Shown here piece by piece: positions 17,417 through 23,849 of a DNA stretch of 64,000 bases (positions within the stretch are counted from its first letter, which is position 1; every line of letters starts with the position of its first letter). Made by a program: the position numbers and the translations under genes. Origin of the DNA: Alistipes sp. ZOR0009. Lineage in GTDB: Bacteria; Bacteroidota; Bacteroidia; Bacteroidales; ZOR0009. The notes below the pieces were generated by a model, which did not search any database, was not told the DNA's origin, and saw nothing but the letters and a program-made list of their open reading frames with translations. The DNA is taken from the NCBI RefSeq assembly GCF_000798815.1, contig NZ_JTLD01000121.1, forward strand, positions 36,532 to 100,531, written 5' to 3'.

Positions 17417-17989
17417 ATGGACAATAGGAGTATCAAGGGGTATATTGAGTTTATCTACGATTTCTATAAGTCGATGAAGGCTCATGAGATATCCTTAGTT
17501 TATGAAGGGGAGATAACACACCAGATCACCAAGGCATTTACAGCTCTTGCCGAGACGAATATGCTAAAGGATGCAGAATCGAATTCGGTGCAAAAGAAGG
17601 TATTTCACGTAATGGTTGAATGCCTCCAAAATATAAGTAAGCATGCCGATGGCTACACCACGGATAGCGAGGTGCTTTCTTCTCGTGGACTATTCATGGT
17701 GAGCAAAAATTCGGAAACCTACTATGTAACCACAGGCAATATTGTGGAAAATGATAAGATAGAGGAGCTAAAAACGTTGCTTAACCATATCAACTCTTTG
17801 GACAAAGAAGGTCTTAAGGTGCTGCATAAGACACAAATGCAGGAAGGAAGGCTATCCGAAAAAGGAGGTGCAGGTCTCGGATTTATAGACATTGCTAGAA
17901 AAACAGGGAATAAGTTGGAGTACCATCTTCTACCTGTAGACGACGATACCCACTTCTTTGTACTTACTTCAACAATAACTCGCGAATAA
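17417..17989 (+). CDS. SiaB-family protein kinase (GHKL fold)
   Basis: A 190-residue protein of the SiaB/DUF6272 family. The GHKL ATPase boxes are present: an N-box in MVECLQNISKHADG (about 74-87) and a G-box in GGAGLGFIDIARK (about 156-168). In Pseudomonas aeruginosa SiaB phosphorylates SiaC on a threonine, and SiaA reverses this. Here the gene lies between a SpoIIE phosphatase and a SiaC homologue, the same order as siaA-siaB-siaC. No diguanylate cyclase (SiaD) follows, so the output differs from the Pseudomonas system. Confidence 0.85.
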   Translation: MDNRSIKGYIEFIYDFYKSMKAHEISLVYEGEITHQITKAFTALAETNMLKDAESNSVQKKVFHVMVECLQNISKHADGYTTDSEVLSSRGLFMVSKNSETYYVTTGNIVENDKIEELKTLLNHINSLDKEGLKVLHKTQMQEGRLSEKGGAGLGFIDIARKTGNKLEYHLLPVDDDTHFFVLTSTITRE

Positions 17990-18010
17990 ATAAAAAGCAT
18001 TTATATAGCC

Positions 18011-18391
18011 ATGGAAACAATCAAAATCCTAGGGACAGACGATACTCCAAACGTAATTTTGGATGCTAATAACGAGATTTTTGAAATCTCTGGACGATCG
18101 CTTCCTGAAGATGTGAGCGCATTTTATGAACCAATTCTTGCTTGGCTCGACGAGTATGCTCAGAATCCTAACCCCAAAACGATATTTACGTTTAAGTTGG
18201 TTTATTTCAATACAGCATCTTCTAAATTATTGCTCGATATACTAATGCGTTGCGAGCACATGAAGGAGGATGGTGCTGACGTTGTTATTCGTTGGTGCTA
18301 TCCAGACGATGATGAGGATATGCAGGAAGCAGGAGAAGAGTATGCTGATATTGTGGATGTTCCATTTGAGATGGAAGCTTACTCTCTGTAA
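18011..18391 (+). CDS. SiaC-family regulatory phosphoprotein (DUF1987)
   Basis: 126 residues, the normal length for DUF1987/SiaC. It begins METIKILGTDDTPNVILDA and contains GRSLPEDV and YFNTASSKLLLDIL. The threonine in YFNTASSK is residue 68, the same number as the threonine I recall being phosphorylated in P. aeruginosa SiaC. In that system unphosphorylated SiaC binds and activates the cyclase SiaD. Here the next gene encodes an ABC transporter with N-terminal accessory domains, so those domains are a plausible new partner. The very acidic tail may help docking. Confidence 0.88.
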   Translation: METIKILGTDDTPNVILDANNEIFEISGRSLPEDVSAFYEPILAWLDEYAQNPNPKTIFTFKLVYFNTASSKLLLDILMRCEHMKEDGADVVIRWCYPDDDEDMQEAGEEYADIVDVPFEMEAYSL

Positions 18392-18434
18392 AACTATTGC
18401 ATAATTGAAATATCTGGCTTGATAATTTTGTACT

Positions 18435-21400
18435 ATGAGTGAAGAGATTCTTAGGGCGCTGATGCAGCTCTTTGCGATCGTCGTTAAGCAGGATGATGGT
18501 GTAGAACTGAAGGAAAGGGAGTATGTAGAGAACTTTCTTGTCCAGCAGCTTAACGAGGATGCCGTAAAGGAGTATGTTGCACTATTCGAACAGCATGCAG
18601 GGCTACGGAGCACCGATACCGATGATGAAAAGGATAACCGAAAAGGGAAGTTAACTTCCGTTAAGGATTCCGTGCGAATTCTTGGTATCTGTAAGAAAAT
18701 TAACAAAACTCTGACTCAGAGGCAGAAAATTATTGTATTGGTTCGCCTATTCGAATTGGTAAATTCCGAAGGGAGATTTTCGGAGCAACGAATGGCAATA
18801 ATCAATACCGTTGCCGAGGTATTCAACCTTGCGAAAGAAGAATTTAAGGGTATACAGGATTTTGTACTCAACAACTCTCTCGATGGATTCGATTCGCCAG
18901 AAGTGCTTACAGTCCATAGCAGCTTATTAAAAGTAAATGGAAAGCAAATTGTTTCAGAGGGGTTGTCGGGTGCTATTGCCATCCTTCAAATAAAATCGGT
19001 GGAGCTTTACTTCCTCAAGTATACAGGGAAGGATGATATCTTTTTGAATGGATTACCGATTAATAATAAGCGTATTTACCTTTTTGCTAATGGTTCGACT
19101 ATTCGCTTACCAAAGGCAAAGCCAATTTACTATTCCGATGTGCTGTCCCGTTTTATGGCAGATGAAAACTACACCAGACTTTCGTATGAGGTGCAAAGTA
19201 TCAGCTACCAGTTTAAAACAGGGAATCTTGGCTTACGAAAAATTTCATTTTCAGAAGAGCAGGGAAAGCTTGTCGGAATCATGGGGGCAAGTGGTGCTGG
19301 AAAAACAACGTTGCTAAACGTCCTTTCTGGCATCGAACGGCCCACGGAGGGAGCTGTCCTTATCAACGGAATCGATTTGCATTCTCAAAGAGAGGATTTA
19401 AAAGGGATTATAGGCTTTATTCCTCAGGACGATTTGCTGATTGAAGAGTTAACCGTCTTTGAAAATCTGTACTACAACGCGAAGCTCTGCTTTAAGGATA
19501 AGTCAGATGTCGAAATTCGCGAGTTGGTAGAGAAAACGCTGCTTAATCTAGGATTAATAGATCAAAAAGATCTGAAGGTTGGAAGTCCACTAAATAAAAT
19601 GATTAGCGGCGGGCAGCGAAAACGGTTGAATATTGCGTTGGAGCTTATTCGCGAGCCTTCTATTTTGTTTGTAGACGAACCTACATCTGGACTTTCCTCT
19701 AGAGATTCCGAAAATGTGATGGATCTCCTGCGCGAGCTTGCGCTTAAGGGGAAGCTTGTTTTTGTGGTCATTCACCAGCCCTCGTCGGACATCTACAAGA
19801 TGTTTGATAATATGCTCATCCTTGATACGGGAGGCTATCTAATTTACCAAGGGAATCCTGTAGAAGCAGTCATGTATTTTAAGCGCTTAGATGCGCAAAT
19901 TAATAGTGAGGTAGGAGAGTGTCCCTCGTGTGGTAATGTCAATCCCGAGTTAATATTCAATATTATCGAGGCTAAGGTTGTTGATGAGTTTGGACGGTAT
20001 ACGGCAACGCGAAAAGTCTCCCCTCCAAAATGGGAGGAGCATTATCACGAAAATGTAAAACTACCAGAGGTAACTCCTGTTAATGAAGCACCTCCTGCTG
20101 CTTTGCGTATTCCCTCTAAGTTAAAGCAGTTTCTGGTTTATACACTGCGTGATTCTAAGAGTAAGATAAGTAATGTGCAATATGTTGTTCTCAACTTGCT
20201 CGAAATGCCCGTTCTGGGATTCGTTTTAAGTTATGTAACTCGCTATATTGCAAATCCGAAGTCAGATATCTACATATTTAAGGAAAATGAGAATATCCCA
20301 ATTTTTATTTTCATGTCCATTATCGTTGCCCTTTTTGTAGGGTTAACGTTGAGCGCGGAGGAGATATTTAGAGATAGAAAAATACTAAAAAGAGAATCTT
20401 TTTTAAACCTGAGCCGTTTTAGCTATTTGCTCTCTAAAACCCTTATACTTTTAGTTTTATCTGCTATTCAAACATTTTTGTTTGTGATGGTGGCTAATAC
20501 AGTGCTAGATGTTAAGGACATGTACTTGTCGTACTGGCTGGTGCTGTTTTCAACATCTGTTTTTGCAAATCTTTTGGGGTTAAATATATCGGCAACATTC
20601 AATTCCGTTGTAACCATATACATTGTTATTCCATTGTTAATGATACCAATGATGGTGCTTAGTGGTGCTATGTTTACGTTCGAGAAGTTGAATAGAACAA
20701 TTAGCAGCACCAATAAAGTTCCTGTTATTGCCGATCTGATGGCGACTAAATGGGGGTATGAGGCTTTGGTTGTTCGGCAATTTAAAGACAATGAGTTTGA
20801 GAAGTATTTTTATGATATAGAGAAGGAAGAAAGTAAAGCGAACTACAAGCTCGTTTGCTACATTCCTGAGCTTCAAAAAAGGTTAGATCAGAATGCTGAA
20901 GCTTTAAAAAATAGATCTCTGCCACGTAATGAAGAGCTGTTAAAGGATAATCTAGCTGTTTTGCACCGTGCTTTTGAGCGAGAAGCGGTTGCTGTTCCTG
21001 AAATTAGGTTTAATCAAATCGGTAGTGTTGATTATAAATCATACAGTAACACCGTTAACGATGCAGCGTATAGCTATACCGAAGATCTTGTTAACTATTA
21101 CGGTAAGATTTTCGCCAAATATAATGGGAAGAAGGAGGCTGTTCGGGCATGGATGGTTGCAAAGAATGAGGCGATTTACAACCAACTTCGAGCGCAATAT
21201 CATAATGAAAGTATAACAGATTTAGTAAAACGACCATTTGAGAAAAACAAGGTTCTTCAATTTGGAGATGAGTTGGTTCAGCAGTATGAGCCAATTTTTA
21301 AAGACCCAGAACCCAAAGGGTATTTTGACTTTAGATCCCATTTCCTTGCACCTCAGAAGCACTTTGCAGGTGTGTATTTTGATACTTTTTGGTTTAACTT

Positions 21401-21524
21401 GTTTGTGATTTGGGGAATGTCGATCCTTCTTTTTGTTGCACTATACTTCGAACTATTTAAAAAATTGTTATTTTCGTTTCCATCTAAAGTTGCATTTTTG
21501 CTACATCGTAAAGTTGAGGAATAG
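18435..21524 (+). CDS. ABCG-like ABC transporter with TerB-like and FHA-like N-terminal domains
   Basis: A 1029-residue half-transporter. Residues 1-150 are helical and resemble a TerB fold. Residues 155-235 form a beta-rich FHA-like module (DIFLNGLPINNKRIYLFANG). The ATPase carries Walker A GASGAGKTT (about 284-292), signature ISGGQRKRLN (about 389) and Walker B ILFVDEPTSG (about 410), followed by a CPSC pair near 496. The ABC-2 membrane domain starts near 575; a soluble extracytoplasmic insertion of some 210 residues lies between the cluster of helices ending near 752 and the last helix (about 985-1008). The ATPase-before-membrane order matches eukaryotic ABCG proteins. The gene follows siaC after 43 bases and is followed by two envelope proteins, so export or lipid handling controlled by the switch is likely. 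Substrate unknown. Confidence 0.87.
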   Translation: MSEEILRALMQLFAIVVKQDDGVELKEREYVENFLVQQLNEDAVKEYVALFEQHAGLRSTDTDDEKDNRKGKLTSVKDSVRILGICKKINKTLTQRQKIIVLVRLFELVNSEGRFSEQRMAIINTVAEVFNLAKEEFKGIQDFVLNNSLDGFDSPEVLTVHSSLLKVNGKQIVSEGLSGAIAILQIKSVELYFLKYTGKDDIFLNGLPINNKRIYLFANGSTIRLPKAKPIYYSDVLSRFMADENYTRLSYEVQSISYQFKTGNLGLRKISFSEEQGKLVGIMGASGAGKTTLLNVLSGIERPTEGAVLINGIDLHSQREDLKGIIGFIPQDDLLIEELTVFENLYYNAKLCFKDKSDVEIRELVEKTLLNLGLIDQKDLKVGSPLNKMISGGQRKRLNIALELIREPSILFVDEPTSGLSSRDSENVMDLLRELALKGKLVFVVIHQPSSDIYKMFDNMLILDTGGYLIYQGNPVEAVMYFKRLDAQINSEVGECPSCGNVNPELIFNIIEAKVVDEFGRYTATRKVSPPKWEEHYHENVKLPEVTPVNEAPPAALRIPSKLKQFLVYTLRDSKSKISNVQYVVLNLLEMPVLGFVLSYVTRYIANPKSDIYIFKENENIPIFIFMSIIVALFVGLTLSAEEIFRDRKILKRESFLNLSRFSYLLSKTLILLVLSAIQTFLFVMVANTVLDVKDMYLSYWLVLFSTSVFANLLGLNISATFNSVVTIYIVIPLLMIPMMVLSGAMFTFEKLNRTISSTNKVPVIADLMATKWGYEALVVRQFKDNEFEKYFYDIEKEESKANYKLVCYIPELQKRLDQNAEALKNRSLPRNEELLKDNLAVLHRAFEREAVAVPEIRFNQIGSVDYKSYSNTVNDAAYSYTEDLVNYYGKIFAKYNGKKEAVRAWMVAKNEAIYNQLRAQYHNESITDLVKRPFEKNKVLQFGDELVQQYEPIFKDPEPKGYFDFRSHFLAPQKHFAGVYFDTFWFNLFVIWGMSILLFVALYFELFKKLLFSFPSKVAFLLHRKVEE

Positions 21525-21527
21525 TAA

Positions 21528-22457
21528 ATGGGAATAGTAAATAAAGCTGCTTGCCTGTTGATTATGGTCTTTTTGTTAGGTTCCTGTATGTCGGAAACTG
21601 CCAAAAAGGCAAAAAATGAGTTTGACATTCCAGATTCATTGGTTTCTGCAGATACGACACGGGGCGAACAGGCTCTTGATGAAACTAAGGATATGGTAGA
21701 TCATATGGTGGAGAACATGGGGTCTCCAATAGAGACTATCGCCATGTTGAAGAGCCTTGGGATACCTTTTAATAGTACGCTATTGGCCGATAATGATAAA
21801 AGCGATAGTTTTAATAGTAGCTATTCTCAGGCTGCGGCTTTAGGTATTTATGGGGCCGATTTGGGGTATCTCAACTTCTACGGAAAAACATCGCTCGTTT
21901 TAAGCTATATTTCCACGGTAAAAGGGTTGGCCGATGAGCTTAAAGTTGGACAGTTTTTCGACTATGGAACGCTTAAACGCCTTGCAAATAATAATGAAAA
22001 TGTCGATTCACTTATTTTTATTTCTCGTAAGAGCATGAATAGAATCGACCAATATCTTCGAAAGACGCAAAGAAGCAGTATTAGTGCAGCAATTGTAACA
22101 GGAGTTTGGATTGAAGGAATGCACTATTTGACGCAGTTTTATAAGTTAAATAAGAAAAGTAGGCTAAAGGAGGCAATTGGCGATCAAAAAACGCTGCTTG
22201 CCCAACTTTTGAAGGTTTTGAAGAGCTACAACTACCATCCTGAGATTGCCAGCCTTGAAAAGGATATGATGTACCTTTATGAAGGCTACAAGGGGGTTAC
22301 AACTACAATTGAAAGTGGCGAACCTGAATACAAGGAAGTAAATGGTGTTTATACCGTCATTCAGCATGATAGAACGGTTATTAATATATCAAGCCAGCAA
22401 ATTAGCGATATTACAGCTCGTACACAAAAGATAAGAAGTAAACTGTTGGGAGAGTAA
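21528..22457 (+). CDS. Lipoprotein of the SiaABC/ABC-transporter operon
   Basis: A 309-residue protein with an N-terminal signal and lipobox LLGSC (Cys20). The mature part is mostly helical with no motif I recognise; GIYGADLGYLNFYGKT and the repeated ALKSLGIPF-like segments are its clearest features. It starts three bases after the ABC transporter stop and ends four bases before the next gene, so it belongs to the same operon. The position suggests a periplasmic or outer-membrane partner of the transporter. Confidence 0.75.
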   Translation: MGIVNKAACLLIMVFLLGSCMSETAKKAKNEFDIPDSLVSADTTRGEQALDETKDMVDHMVENMGSPIETIAMLKSLGIPFNSTLLADNDKSDSFNSSYSQAAALGIYGADLGYLNFYGKTSLVLSYISTVKGLADELKVGQFFDYGTLKRLANNNENVDSLIFISRKSMNRIDQYLRKTQRSSISAAIVTGVWIEGMHYLTQFYKLNKKSRLKEAIGDQKTLLAQLLKVLKSYNYHPEIASLEKDMMYLYEGYKGVTTTIESGEPEYKEVNGVYTVIQHDRTVINISSQQISDITARTQKIRSKLLGE

Positions 22458-22461
22458 ATCG

Positions 22462-22914
22462 ATGAGAAACAAAATATTCATATTTATATTGCTGTCCGTA
22501 GTAACTTGCCTTATAGGCGTCAATAAGGCCGCTGCTCAATCCGAGGAGGCGCTGCTAGAAATTAACGGCAAAAAGGCAAACGCTAACGGTAAGGTTACGT
22601 ATCAAAGCGACTTTAAGATTAAGCTTATGGAAGGAACTCCTGCTCCTCAAAGCAAGTTCACCATTCTTCTTAATAAAAATGTGCAGTATCGTTTTGTTAT
22701 TGTAAGCTCTAGAGACTTACCTGGGCAGGGTATGTTTAAGTTGTTAGATAACTCAAAGGTGGTAATAAATAGCTATATGGAGGCGACAGATAATATCATG
22801 ACGGTCGTCGATTTTAATTGCACCAAAACGGGGCCTTATCACCTTTTTTGTGAGTTTAAAGATGGAATGGCGGGGAACGCTGTATTGGGTGTCTATCTGG
22901 TCAAAATACTATAG
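22462..22914 (+). CDS. Secreted hypothetical protein, last gene of the operon
   Basis: 150 residues with a cleavable signal peptide (about residues 1-25, ending NKAAAQ). The rest looks all-beta, a small sandwich with VQYRFVIVSSRDLPGQG and a C-terminal AVLGVYLVKIL strand. No family recognised. It lies four bases after the lipoprotein gene and a strong terminator follows its stop codon, which marks the operon end. Confidence 0.7.
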   Translation: MRNKIFIFILLSVVTCLIGVNKAAAQSEEALLEINGKKANANGKVTYQSDFKIKLMEGTPAPQSKFTILLNKNVQYRFVIVSSRDLPGQGMFKLLDNSKVVINSYMEATDNIMTVVDFNCTKTGPYHLFCEFKDGMAGNAVLGVYLVKIL

Positions 22915-22915
22915 C

Positions 22916-22944
22916 AAAAAGGGAACATGACGTTCCCTTTTTTT
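22916..22944 (+). terminator. Rho-independent terminator closing the 11.8-22.9 kb operon
   Basis: A stem AAAAAGGGAAC/GTTCCCTTTTT with a five-base loop, followed by T. It begins two bases after the stop codon of the last operon gene. Confidence 0.88.
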
Positions 22945-22971
22945 ATTTCATATTTGATAGTTCAGCATTAC

Positions 22972-23346
22972 TTAAGGTGTTGTGATGAGCTTAGGCGTAA
23001 ATACGATTATGCCAATTATAAGTGCTGCAATATTGGTAATGAGCAGCGATGCGGCAGAAAGGCTCTTGAGCACATTTGCATTAGGTAAATTGCCGGAATC
23101 CGCAATAAGTTCTATCGCAATGTTGATTGCAGCTGTCGCCAAAACAAAGCCTATTGCAAAGACTACAATTATCCATTCGATGCTTGTTAGTTGAAATTCA
23201 ATTCCCGCAATAATCACAACGATTGCAGCAATAACATCAAACCATGCGTTTGGTTCGTAAAACATAAGATTCGAAATTCCTTCTACACCTCTTGAAAAAG
23301 TATTTCTGCGCTCTTTGAGGGAGAATTTCTTTTTATTGTTTTTCAT
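22972..23346 (-). CDS. DgkA-family membrane protein lacking the catalytic Glu
   Basis: 124 residues with three membrane helices in the DgkA (diacylglycerol/undecaprenol kinase) layout. The conserved EPN (Glu31) and NIAIELIAD (Glu79) are kept. However, the position of the catalytic base (Glu69 of E. coli DgkA, in VEILNSAIE) is Ala72 here, and AKD reads LKS (Ser95). The ERN-x-R-V-H element reads EPNAWFD. These changes make kinase activity doubtful. A genuine but divergent family member is certain; the loss of activity is inferred. It converges on the terminator of the preceding operon. Confidence 0.75.
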   Translation of the reverse strand: MKNNKKKFSLKERRNTFSRGVEGISNLMFYEPNAWFDVIAAIVVIIAGIEFQLTSIEWIIVVFAIGFVLATAAINIAIELIADSGNLPNANVLKSLSAASLLITNIAALIIGIIVFTPKLITTP

Positions 23347-23589
23347 AGTATAGCAAGTTAGAGTTGATATAACACGCCATTATCTAAAGCAAAAATGATG
23401 TATTAATTTAGTGAGAATAGAGGTAAAAGTCAATTCTTACAGAGGTTATTTTAGGCGTAAAATTGTTGTGGTTTTTTGTATAGTCATATGTGGCTTTAAA
23501 GCAATGCCGATTGTGTATAAAAATAGCTTTTTATGCGAGATTATAATTTATTTGTTATATTTACGAATAATAATTTAAACTTTATTACA

Positions 23590-23808
23590 ATGGAAGCACC
23601 AGTAAAGAAATTAGGAGAAAAAGTGAAGGGTAAAAGAGGTAGAAAGCCTCGTCAAACACCGGTTGAAGCAATTGTAACGATGATCCACAAATTAGAATCA
23701 TTTGAAGATCTTGACAAGCTTGTAGAAGAGATTGTTAATATCAGAAATGGTAAAAAGCAAGCTGAGATAGAAAGACTTAAGGCGCAGCTGGCAAAATTAG
23801 AGGCATAG
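23590..23808 (+). CDS. Small basic AT-hook-like protein with C-terminal coiled coil
   Basis: 72 residues from the ATG at 23590; an in-frame start at 23533 would add an unlikely hydrophobic leader. The N-terminal third is very basic and contains KGKRGRKPRQ, an AT-hook-like core (RGRKP). A helical region rich in Leu and Glu follows (HKLESFEDLDKLVEEIVNI), then a short coiled coil (AEIERLKAQLAKLEA). The layout suggests a dimeric or oligomeric minor-groove binder, similar in concept to nucleoid-associated proteins. A strong terminator follows. Single gene; function inferred only from composition. Confidence 0.75.
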   Translation: MEAPVKKLGEKVKGKRGRKPRQTPVEAIVTMIHKLESFEDLDKLVEEIVNIRNGKKQAEIERLKAQLAKLEA

Positions 23809-23824
23809 ATTGAATTTGAAATAG

Positions 23825-23849
23825 AAAAGGGGGCTTTAAGCCCCCTTTT
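23825..23849. terminator. Bidirectional terminator between convergent genes
   Basis: A perfect 10-bp stem AAAAGGGGGC/GCCCCCTTTT with a five-base loop and flanking A/T runs on both sides. It serves the small AT-hook gene on + and the hybrid kinase on -; its last base overlaps the kinase stop codon. Confidence 0.88.
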
